Positions 34,397 through 40,245 of a DNA stretch of 41,481 nucleotides are shown here, one piece after another (positions within the stretch are counted from its first letter, which is position 1; each line of letters starts with the position of its first letter). Below the pieces are notes generated by a model. The model was not told where the DNA came from. It did no database searches and worked only from the letters and a program-made list of their open reading frames with translations. Where the stretch lies: NCBI RefSeq assembly GCF_025960985.1, contig NZ_JAOQMX010000040.1, positions 1 to 41,481 on the forward strand, in the 5' to 3' direction. Source of the stretch: Flavobacterium psychraerolatum. Its GTDB lineage: Bacteria > Bacteroidota > Bacteroidia > Flavobacteriales > Flavobacteriaceae. The position numbers and the translations under genes are program-made.

Positions 34397-34804
34397 TTAC
34401 CTCACAATCACACCATCAATAAACAAAATCGGAACTTCTTCAACATCTGTTGCGTTGATAGAATTTGCTTTGAAGATGAATTTTTTGTCATAGAGTTTGT
34501 TGTCCATAAAATAGGTCAACATAAACTCGTTGTTGAGTGTTAATACATCATCTTGTACCATTTCGACTTTCACCACAGAAACTGCGGGAACATGAGGAAA
34601 AGCATGTCTTAATAGTGATGTTTTCTTCATTTCGCCATCAATAGTTCCAAAAGCTTTAGACACGACCATTACGCTATCAATATCAAAATCGCTATCGTTT
34701 ACAACATAGATGTACCACATTTTGGCCATAAAATCGTCACTCCATTCCTGGACTGCCGCCATAAATACATTTTCAACTTCGGGTACGGTAATATCAGTTT
34801 TCAT
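34397..34804 (-). CDS. Conserved hypothetical protein
   Basis: A 135-residue protein I cannot assign to a named family. It has no signal peptide and no membrane segment. It looks like a compact alpha/beta domain with AAVQEWSDDFMAKMWYIYVV near residues 17-36 and a phenylalanine-rich later part (NNEFMLTYFMDNKLYDKKFI), ending FIDGVIVR. It starts 88 nt downstream of pheS on the same strand and may be read with it. Codon use looks ordinary for the region. No function is proposed. Confidence 0.7.
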   Translation of the reverse strand: MKTDITVPEVENVFMAAVQEWSDDFMAKMWYIYVVNDSDFDIDSVMVVSKAFGTIDGEMKKTSLLRHAFPHVPAVSVVKVEMVQDDVLTLNNEFMLTYFMDNKLYDKKFIFKANSINATDVEEVPILFIDGVIVR

Positions 34805-34892
34805 AGTGGTTGTATTATGGAATAACTATTTTTGAATTCAGCGATACAGCTGAAATCAATCCCGAAATTTCAGGAATTTAGTCTTAAATCTT

Positions 34893-35918
34893 TTAAATAT
34901 TTGCTTTAAACTGCTCCAAGAAACGAACATCGTTTTCATAAAACATACGAATATCACCAATTTGGTACAGTAGCATAGCGATACGTTCTACACCCATTCC
35001 AAAAGCAAAACCGTTGTATTCATCAGGGTTGATGCCACAGTTTTTAAGAACATTAGGGTCTACCATTCCGCAACCACCAATTTCTAACCATCCAGTTCCT
35101 TTGGTGATACGATAATCGGTTTCAGTTTTTAAACCCCAATAAATATCAATTTCGGCACTAGGTTCTGTAAACGGAAAATAAGACGGACGCAAACGGATTT
35201 TTGATTTCCCGAACATCTCTTTGGTAAAATATAAGAGTGTTTGCTTCAAATCGGCAAACGAAACATCTTTGTCAATATACAAACCTTCCACTTGGTGAAA
35301 AATACAGTGCGAACGCGCTGATACCGCTTCGTTTCTGAAAACTCTCCCTGGAGAAATCGTTCTAATAGGCGGTTTGTTTTCTTCCATGTAACGCACCTGT
35401 ACAGATGATGTATGTGTACGCAATAAAATATCAGGATTGGTTTGGATAAAAAACGTATCCTGCATATCACGTGCCGGATGGTATTCTGGCAAGTTCAAGG
35501 CAGTAAAATTATGCCAATCATCCTCAATTTCTGGACCTTCAGAAACGTTGAATCCAACTGTTGAGAAGATATCGATAATTTGGTTTTTTACAATCGAAAT
35601 CGGATGACGAGAACCTATGATAACTGGCTCTGCCGTACGAGTCAAATCGCCGTACATCCCCTTAGCTTCCTCTTTGCTTTCCAAAGATTCTTGTATGCTT
35701 TTTACTTTTTCTTCCGCAGTAGTTTTTAGCAAGTTAATCACTTGACCAAATTCCTTTTTTTGGTCGTTAGGCACATTTTTAAATTCCGCAAAAAGCGCTT
35801 TCAAAAGGCCTTTGCTTCCAATAAATTTGATACGAAATGCTTCTAATTCTGCTGGATTTTGTGTTGAAAAAGCATTAGCCTCGCCAATATATTCTTTTAT
35901 CTTGTCTATCATTTTCAT
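34893..35918 (-). CDS. pheS: Phenylalanyl-tRNA synthetase alpha subunit
   Basis: A 341-residue class II aminoacyl-tRNA synthetase alpha chain that works in an alpha2-beta2 complex with PheT. The N-terminal coiled-coil (about 1-90) contains FIGSKGLLKALFAEFKNVPN. The class II motifs follow: FSTVGFNVSEGPEIEDDWHN, SPGRVFRNEAVSARSHCIFH (motif 2, about 187-206) and GFAFGMGVERIAML (motif 3, about 303-316). The start is ATG at 35918, with a second in-frame ATG 6 nt later (MIDKIKEY) equally plausible. pheT is not in the window. Confidence 0.97.
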   Translation of the reverse strand: MKMIDKIKEYIGEANAFSTQNPAELEAFRIKFIGSKGLLKALFAEFKNVPNDQKKEFGQVINLLKTTAEEKVKSIQESLESKEEAKGMYGDLTRTAEPVIIGSRHPISIVKNQIIDIFSTVGFNVSEGPEIEDDWHNFTALNLPEYHPARDMQDTFFIQTNPDILLRTHTSSVQVRYMEENKPPIRTISPGRVFRNEAVSARSHCIFHQVEGLYIDKDVSFADLKQTLLYFTKEMFGKSKIRLRPSYFPFTEPSAEIDIYWGLKTETDYRITKGTGWLEIGGCGMVDPNVLKNCGINPDEYNGFAFGMGVERIAMLLYQIGDIRMFYENDVRFLEQFKANI

Positions 35919-36013
35919 TCAATAATTGAGTGGGCAAAAATAAGTAAAAGTTTTCAGTTTTCAGTCTCAGATTACAGTAGATTTCATCTGATAAGGGAGA
36001 CTGCTACTGTAAA

Positions 36014-36370
36014 TTAAGCTATAAGTTCCTTTTCCAAGAAATAATTAACGATTGCTTCTTTCATCAAAACCGATTGTTCACCTGCTTTCAAAGGAGGTAA
36101 TTCCTCTTTTACTCTAAAATGTGGCCATCCTTCTTCGTCAAAATAATCAAATTCATAGTATCCATAAGGTTCCAAAAGACGACAAATAGCAATATGCATC
36201 AAGTTCAGTTTTTCGTCTTTTTTGAATTCACGGTGCAATTTCCCTAGCTCTTGCACGCCAATTAAATAAATTATGGCATCCAAATCCAAGTCTTCCCCTT
36301 GCGAGAATTGGTCCGAAAGTATCGTTACAAGCTGTTCCCAGCGTTCTTTAAGTTGTGTGTCTCTTGACAT
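36014..36370 (-). CDS. Conserved hypothetical flavobacterial protein
   Basis: A 118-residue acidic soluble protein that I recognise only as a type common in flavobacteria. Visible features are an N-terminal amphipathic helix (QLKERWEQLVTILSDQFSQG), the IYLIGVQELGKLHREFKKDE stretch near residues 49-68, and YGYYEFDYFDEEGWPHFRVK near 90-109. There are no cysteines beyond one and no membrane segments. The gene stands alone 95 nt upstream of pheS. The interval between them (35950-36000) is made of short CAGT-rich low-complexity sequence. Confidence 0.7.
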   Translation of the reverse strand: MSRDTQLKERWEQLVTILSDQFSQGEDLDLDAIIYLIGVQELGKLHREFKKDEKLNLMHIAICRLLEPYGYYEFDYFDEEGWPHFRVKEELPPLKAGEQSVLMKEAIVNYFLEKELIA

Positions 36371-36496
36371 TTTTGTAAGTTATGAGTAATGCCACATGAA
36401 TTAGTAATTCAGTCAGGCAAAAAATTATTTTAGCAAAGATAAGAACTAAACCAGCATTCATTTTATAATCGAAAGGTTATTTTCTGGACGTGCCAC

Positions 36497-36600
36497 CACC
36501 AAACAAAGGGGCTTACTTCAGTTTGCGGTTAAGTAGCCCCTTTGTCTGGAGCTGTCGGGCTTTCCGCGCTACTTCGGTAGCGAGCTGCAATCCCTCACGC
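36497..36600. repeat. Modular hairpin repeat, copy F (minus orientation)
   Basis: On the minus strand the core (36554-36600) reads gcgtgagggattgcag, the hairpin gctaccgaagtagc, then cggaaagcccgac. Beyond it a long stem pairs ccaaacaaaggggcttactt (about 36498-36517) with aagtagcccctttgtctgg (36531-36549). It matches copy E in both parts and sits immediately upstream of the cvpA-like promoter. Confidence 0.7.
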
Positions 36601-36616
36601 AAAACGCACAAAAGGT

Positions 36617-36624
36617 CTTATATT
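36617..36624 (+). promoter_or_regulatory. -7 box of the CvpA-like gene; decides its start
   Basis: TATATTTG matches TAnnTTTG. Its last G is part of an in-frame TTG at 36623-36625 region, so a TTG start there would fall in the promoter; the ATG at 36651 is preferred. Confidence 0.5.
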
Positions 36625-36650
36625 TGCGTTTTATTGTAAACACAGACGAA

Positions 36651-37181
36651 ATGAGTTTTTTAGATATTGTTTTAGGCGGATTGCTATTGTACGGTTTAAT
36701 CAAAGGAATCAAAAATGGTTTATTTACCGAGTTGGCTTCTTTTCTTTCCCTAATCGTTGGGATTTATTTGGCCATCAAGTTCTCGTCTGTAGTGAGTGAA
36801 GTGGTTGGAAAAGTAGTACCATGGTCGCCCAAAACTGTGGCAATTTCAGCCTTTGCATTAACCTTCGTCGCCGTAGTTTTAGGAATTATGCTCTTAGCCA
36901 AAGTCTTCACCGGAATCATGAGTTTTGCCTATCTAGGTTGGATCAACCGCTTAGCAGGAGGTTTTTTCAGCGTCCTAAAAATGATTCTAATCTTAAGTGT
37001 AGCTTTCAACCTTTTCCAAAAAATGAATCTCAATAACTGGCTAGTCAAAGAAGAAACTTTCAATCAATCCATGTTCTACAATCCCATCCAAAAGGTATCA
37101 CAATTGGTTTTCCCAAAACTAGAAACGTGGTATGAAGATTTTAAAACGAAGACTGTGAATAGTCAAGAGGCGAAGGTGTAG
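36651..37181 (+). CDS. CvpA family membrane protein
   Basis: A 176-residue inner-membrane protein with four hydrophobic segments. The start MSFLDIVLGGLLLYGLIKGI, the KNGLFTELASFLSLIVGIYL block and the GWINRLAGGFFSVLKMILIL segment fit the CvpA (colicin V production) family. The family's role is unclear; it affects colicin V export and cell-envelope stress in other bacteria. I use ATG 36651, since the nine codons before it overlap a -7 promoter box. The last ten bases of the gene belong to a repeat unit that occurs again at 38391. Confidence 0.88.
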   Translation: MSFLDIVLGGLLLYGLIKGIKNGLFTELASFLSLIVGIYLAIKFSSVVSEVVGKVVPWSPKTVAISAFALTFVAVVLGIMLLAKVFTGIMSFAYLGWINRLAGGFFSVLKMILILSVAFNLFQKMNLNNWLVKEETFNQSMFYNPIQKVSQLVFPKLETWYEDFKTKTVNSQEAKV

Positions 37182-37220
37182 TTGGATTTGTAGCCAAGTA
37201 TTTCCTGTACAGTAGACAAC
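37172..37220 (+). repeat. Composite-repeat flank, unit I copy 1
   Basis: This segment (gaaggtgtagttggatttg onward) matches 38391-38439 over about 49 nt with a handful of differences. In both places it runs straight into a TIR repeat. Here it includes the stop codon of the CvpA-like gene. Confidence 0.7.
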
Positions 37221-37338
37221 GGCTAGCGCAAGCATCTTGCTCGTGCCCACAAAGAAATTCTTTCTAGTTTTTGGCTATTTTTTATATAGAATATGTTGAG
37301 ATTTAGATTGTGTTCACGAGCGGGACGCTCGCGCCAGC
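37221..37338. repeat. 118-bp TIR repeat, copy 1 (subtype a)
   Basis: It begins ggctagcgcaagcatcttg and ends cgggacgctcgcgccagc. The ends are near-complementary to each other and each end can also fold on itself. The interior (tttttatatagaatatgtt) is shared with copy 3. A cagcatggg tail follows in all four copies. Confidence 0.75.
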
Positions 37339-37369
37339 ATGGGGGCTGTTATATCCAGTTTTTCTTTCG

Positions 37370-37984
37370 TCAAGCAAGTTCTTCTGATACAAAGTCAATA
37401 GTTTTCCCGTTGTCATTTGTCGCCCAAATTTGTAATGTATCGTAACCGTTTCGTTTTACTTTTTCATATTCAATTTTTGTTCCATCAATAATTTCTATTA
37501 AACCATTTTCGTCAACTTCGTCTACAAACTCGTTATTGTAGTCAATTCCGGTATAGGTAGAGATTACAATTTCAAAAGTGTCTTTTCCGTCTTGGTCGGT
37601 GTAATAAATTGTTGCTGGTCTGTTCTTAATTTGTTCGTCGGTGTAAGTATTGCAGAACAAGGCATTATAGCCGTGTTTGCAACCGTCAAACAATAAAATT
37701 TCTTGTCCAGTTGAATTGTCAACCGCTAAAACTAATGAAGGGGAAAAGTCTGTCCTAACGATTAAATTTTTATTGTCTTCGTTAAGCTGTCCGTAAAACT
37801 TGATTTTAAATTTAGTTTGTCCAGAAGCTGTTTTTAATTGTCTTCGCCATTCGTGTGAATATAAGTTTTTCGGATCTTTAATATGTTCTGTCAAACCGTC
37901 TAAAAAAGTTGGTCCTAAAACTCCGTTGTCAGTTGTCGGAGAGTTAGGTTTGTTGTCCTTTTTAAATATGTCTAAAAGTCCCAT
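37370..37984 (-). CDS. Hypothetical protein between repeat blocks
   Basis: A 204-residue protein I do not recognise. It starts MGLLDIFKKDNKPNSP, a hydrophilic N-terminus, and has no signal peptide or membrane segment. The body is rich in D, N and Y with beta-strand-like stretches (KFKIKFYGQLNEDNKNLIVR; GQEILLFDGCKHGYNALFCN; TIYYTDQDGKDTFEIVISTY). Two cysteines lie close together (about 101 and 110). It sits alone between copies of the composite repeats, which makes horizontal gain plausible. It might be an immunity-type or cytosolic domain protein, but nothing in the sequence establishes this. Confidence 0.6.
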   Translation of the reverse strand: MGLLDIFKKDNKPNSPTTDNGVLGPTFLDGLTEHIKDPKNLYSHEWRRQLKTASGQTKFKIKFYGQLNEDNKNLIVRTDFSPSLVLAVDNSTGQEILLFDGCKHGYNALFCNTYTDEQIKNRPATIYYTDQDGKDTFEIVISTYTGIDYNNEFVDEVDENGLIEIIDGTKIEYEKVKRNGYDTLQIWATNDNGKTIDFVSEELA

Positions 37985-38185
37985 TGTTTGTTGTTTTGTT
38001 GTGTCGTTTTAAAATTGCAAATAACTTGCTTATATGTATCATAAAATCATACAAAGCCACCCAGTTTAAGGTAGATAAGTTTGACAAACGTCATATTTTT
38101 CAATTCACCAAATATACCAAAATATACTTACAAACAATTCCACTAAATCAATTTCAGGAACGACTTATTGTGTTGATTACGAGTC
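37985..38185. other. Intergenic stretch before the composite repeats
   Basis: About 200 nt with no gene that I can support. A plus-strand frame through it gives a peptide (TQFKVDKFDKRHIFQFTKYT) that then runs into repeats and has no recognisable family, so it may be the debris of a former gene. Confidence 0.3.
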
Positions 38186-38263
38186 CGCATGAGGGATTGA
38201 AGTGGAAATCCTTTTTTATCCGCCTCGGCGGACAAAAAAAGATTGTAACGTAAAGCCCGACCC
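38186..38263. repeat. Modular hairpin repeat, copy C
   Basis: gcatgagggattgaagtgg, then aaatccttttttatccgcc with the stem tccgcc-tc-ggcgga, then aaaaaaagattgtaacgtaa and agcccgaccc. It is nearly identical to copy D at 38692-38768, differing mainly in the stem centre (cctcgg against ccgcgg). Confidence 0.8.
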
Positions 38264-38267
38264 ACAC

Positions 38268-38384
38268 GGCTAGCGCGAGCATCTTGCTCGTGACCGCAAA
38301 GAAATTCAATCTGCTTTTCGGCTATCTTTAAATGGATTATGCTGAGATTTAGATTGTGTTCACGAGCAAGATGCTCGCGCCGGC
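38268..38384. repeat. 118-bp TIR repeat, copy 2 (subtype b)
   Basis: The two ends, gctagcgcgagcatcttg and its complement at 38361-38384, match at 22 of 24 positions. Each arm also has its own hairpin (cgagca-tct-tgctcg). The interior (aaatggattatgctgagatt) is shared with copy 4. It directly follows modular repeat C. Confidence 0.8.
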
Positions 38385-38390
38385 ATGGTG

Positions 38391-38439
38391 GAAGATGTAG
38401 TTGGATTTGTATCTAAGTATTTCCTGTACAGCAGACAAA
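38391..38439 (+). repeat. Composite-repeat flank, unit I copy 2
   Basis: This near-copy of 37172-37220 (gaagatgtagttggatttg onward) joins TIR repeat copy 2 to copy 3 without a gap. Confidence 0.7.
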
Positions 38440-38558
38440 GGCTAGCGCGAGCATCTTGCTCGTGCCCATAAAGATTTTCAATCTAACTTTTGGCTATTTT
38501 TTTATATAGAATATGTTAAAATTTAGATTGTGTTCACGAGCGGGAGGCTCTCGCCAGC
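38440..38558. repeat. 118-bp TIR repeat, copy 3 (subtype a)
   Basis: The left end is intact; the right end is altered (cgggaggctctcgccagc). Its interior matches copy 1. Both subtype-a copies are preceded by the unit I flank. Confidence 0.75.
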
Positions 38559-38565
38559 ATGGGAG

Positions 38566-38690
38566 CGAAGCGCGGCAATCACGTACAGTATGTCACACGC
38601 AGAGAATAACGCAACGTAAAATAGCATACGTGATTGCTTCGTTCCTCGCAATGACGGGACGTGCAGTTCCTCGCCATTACGATGGGCTTT
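38566..38690. repeat. Inverted repeat element with tgcgaggaacgaag core
   Basis: The left arm gcgaagcgcggcaatcacgt at about 38565-38584 is complementary to acgtgattgcttcgttcc (about 38629-38646), with small changes. On the minus strand the right arm reads cattgcgaggaacgaagc, resembling a dispersed repeat I recall from many unrelated bacterial genomes. It lies between TIR repeat 3 and modular repeat D. Confidence 0.55.
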
Positions 38691-38691
38691 T

Positions 38692-38768
38692 GCGTGAGGG
38701 ATTGAAGTGGAAATCCTTTTTTATCCGCCGCGGCGGACAAAATAAGATTGTAACGTAAAGCCCGACCC
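38692..38768. repeat. Modular hairpin repeat, copy D
   Basis: gcgtgagggattgaagtgg, aaatccttttttatccgcc, stem around ccgcgg, a slightly changed aaaataagattgtaacg, then aaagcccgaccc. It is 77 nt long and almost identical to copy C. It leads directly into TIR repeat copy 4. Confidence 0.8.
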
Positions 38769-38772
38769 ACAC

Positions 38773-38889
38773 GGCTAGCGCGAGCATCATGCTCGTGACC
38801 GCAAAGAAATTCTATCTAGTTTTTGGATATTTTTAAATGGATTATGCTCAGATTTAGATTATGTTCACGAGCGGGACGCTCGCGCCAGC
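38773..38889. repeat. 118-bp TIR repeat, copy 4 (subtype b)
   Basis: It starts ggctagcgcgagcatcatg and ends cgggacgctcgcgccagc. The interior is the same as copy 2. The cagcatggggg tail touches the IS91-type transposase remnant. Confidence 0.8.
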
Positions 38890-38893
38890 ATGG

Positions 38894-39314
38894 GGGTGGA
38901 ATATCTGGGCGTTATACCCACAAAATAGCCATTAGCAACAACCGATTAAAAAGCATTGATGATCAAAATGTAAGTTTTCATTACAAGGACTACCGTCAGA
39001 ATGGGCAACGTAAAAGCATGACCCTCACACACGAGGAATTTATCCGTCGTTTTGCGATGCATATTTTGCCTAAGGGATTTGTAAAAATAAGGCATTATGG
39101 CTTTTTGAGTAGTAACTGGAAGCGAGAGAAATTAAAGGTTTTACAAGAAAAACTAAAAGTTAAACCCCAAATAAAGGTAGCCAAGGAATCTAAAATCAGA
39201 AAGTGTCAATGCTGTAAAACGGGCAATTTGCACACAATTCTAATGTTCGACCAGCGAGGTCCGCCTATTTGGTATCTTGGCAGTAGCCAAAAATCACCTG
39301 CCTGCAAAAACTAG
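38894..39314 (+). pseudogene. IS91-type transposase, C-terminal remnant with frameshift
   Basis: The last ~135 codons of an IS91 (Y2 rolling-circle) transposase. Recognisable are RYTHKIAISNNRLKS, VSFHYKDYRQNGQRKSMTLT, EEFIRRFAMHILPKGFVKIR, HYGFLSSNWKREKL and the C-terminal zinc-like KCQCCKTGNLHTI with RGPPIWYLG. The residues VEYLG expected just before RYTHK are present in another frame at 38896-38910, so one base has been lost there. Everything before that, including the catalytic tyrosines, is missing. The upstream edge is TIR repeat copy 4, so translation from 38823 through the repeat is not meaningful. It cannot encode an active enzyme. Confidence 0.82.
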
Positions 39315-39383
39315 TTTTGTGGGTAGGGCTCGTATGCAATGATGTGAAGGAAAATACAATAAAACCAGCCTATTTAAGGCTCA

Positions 39384-39412
39384 AAAAAAAAGAGGACGCT
39401 TTGTCCTCTTAA
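39384..39412. terminator. Hairpin terminator after the IS91 remnant
   Basis: aagaggac and gtcctctt pair over 8 bp around gcttt, preceded by nine A residues and followed by a short AT-rich tail. It would work best on the minus strand, where the A run becomes a T run. Confidence 0.6.
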
Positions 39413-39444
39413 ATTACCTAAACTTGTTTATCGATATCCCCATA

Positions 39445-39516
39445 GTGGCGGAAGTAGAGCGGTTCCGTTCAACCGCGGTTTCATTGTTGGCTTTTCAAGC
39501 CCAACGAAACCTTAGC
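39445..39516. repeat. Paired hairpins downstream of the lipoprotein gene
   Basis: gcggttccgttcaaccgc folds into a 6-bp hairpin, and ggtttcattgttggctttt pairs imperfectly with aagcccaacgaaacc with a bulge. In the direction of the lipoprotein gene these lie directly after its stop codon. Bulged, imperfect stems of this kind recall recombination sites of integron cassettes, but the canonical core motifs are not clearly met. Confidence 0.4.
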
Positions 39517-39517
39517 T

Positions 39518-39530
39518 GTTAGCCGTAGTT
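39518..39530. repeat. 13-bp inverted repeat, gene-end copy
   Basis: gttagccgtagtt is complementary to 40233-40245 (aattacggctaac) with one mismatch. The two copies abut the ends of a single gene. Confidence 0.6.
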
Positions 39531-40209
39531 ATTTGTTCAATTTGATTAATTCGGTTACAATTTGTCTATTATTTTCTTTCGCAATTTCAATTGATTTTTT
39601 TCCATTTAATTCTAAATAATATGAAGAATAAAATAAATGATTTTTTATGTTCAACCAATTAAGGATAATTATTGTTACATATTTTGGATTATTTACATAT
39701 TGTTTCATTAAAAGAACTGCAGTTTTACAATTATTATTAATTCTATAATCTTCAAGTAATATAAATTTGTTAGTTTCTAAATAATTTTCGTTAATATATA
39801 TGTTTTCTAACGCATCCTTGATTTTCGCTTTTTTAGTTTCTGTTAATCTGATATGAGTTTTAAAAATTCGATCTAAATCATTTTGATTTATTTTTAATTT
39901 CTGTTCTTGTTTTCTAATATATATAATTGCAAAATCTTGTATAATATTTTCGTCAGTCTCAAACTTTTTCAAATCAGTTTTTTTTGATAAATAAACCGCA
40001 TAATTTTTTGTTAGACTATCTAATGAAGTTCTTTCAATCCAATTCTTAACTGTTAAAGAATCCTTACATTCTTTCCATTTTTCTAGTTTTGGTATATTGA
40101 TTTCAATTTCATCGATTTTATTAAATTCTTGAGTGATTTCATTTTCTTTAATTTCTTTTTTACAACTAATAAACAACAAAAAAATCATTACTAAAGGTAT
40201 GTATTTCAT
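39529..40209 (-). CDS. Hypothetical low-GC lipoprotein in an accessory cassette
   Basis: A 226-residue protein with a lipoprotein signal, MKYIPLVMIFLLFISC, giving C16. The rest is rich in I, K, N and E and looks mainly helical. The C-terminal LELNGKKSIEIAKENNRQIV resembles an ankyrin-type helix pair, but one repeat is not enough to name a family. The DNA is visibly more AT-rich than nearby housekeeping genes. The gene is framed by 13-bp inverted repeats and lies between an IS91 remnant and an IS1182-type element, so it is probably acquired. I do not recognise a specific function. Confidence 0.6.
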   Translation of the reverse strand: MKYIPLVMIFLLFISCKKEIKENEITQEFNKIDEIEINIPKLEKWKECKDSLTVKNWIERTSLDSLTKNYAVYLSKKTDLKKFETDENIIQDFAIIYIRKQEQKLKINQNDLDRIFKTHIRLTETKKAKIKDALENIYINENYLETNKFILLEDYRINNNCKTAVLLMKQYVNNPKYVTIIILNWLNIKNHLFYSSYYLELNGKKSIEIAKENNRQIVTELIKLNK

Positions 40210-40232
40210 AGGATTATGTTCTTTCGAGGTAT

Positions 40233-40245
40233 AATTACGGCTAAC
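40233..40245. repeat. 13-bp inverted repeat, gene-start copy
   Basis: aattacggctaac lies 24 nt before the lipoprotein start and is the partner of 39518-39530. It is followed at once by the probable end of the IS element (gtcagtctgtctaaaaaccc). Confidence 0.6.

Noticed and set aside
36014..36370. Link of the hypothetical gene to pheS as one operon
   Set aside because: The 95-nt low-complexity gap gives no coupling evidence; co-direction alone is too weak.
38513..38758. Protein-coding frames across the repeats (37984-38253, 38513-38758, 38579-38770 minus)
   Set aside because: They run through hairpin repeats whose sequence constraint is structural, and the translated peptides repeat because the DNA repeats.
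37221..38889. CRISPR array
   Set aside because: The repeats are about 118 bp, differ in subtype, have irregular spacing and there are no cas genes; the structure is that of TIR repeats.
38823..38893. N-terminal extension of the IS91-type remnant
   Set aside because: These codons are TIR repeat copy 4, not transposase; the homologous part starts only after it and in a shifted frame.
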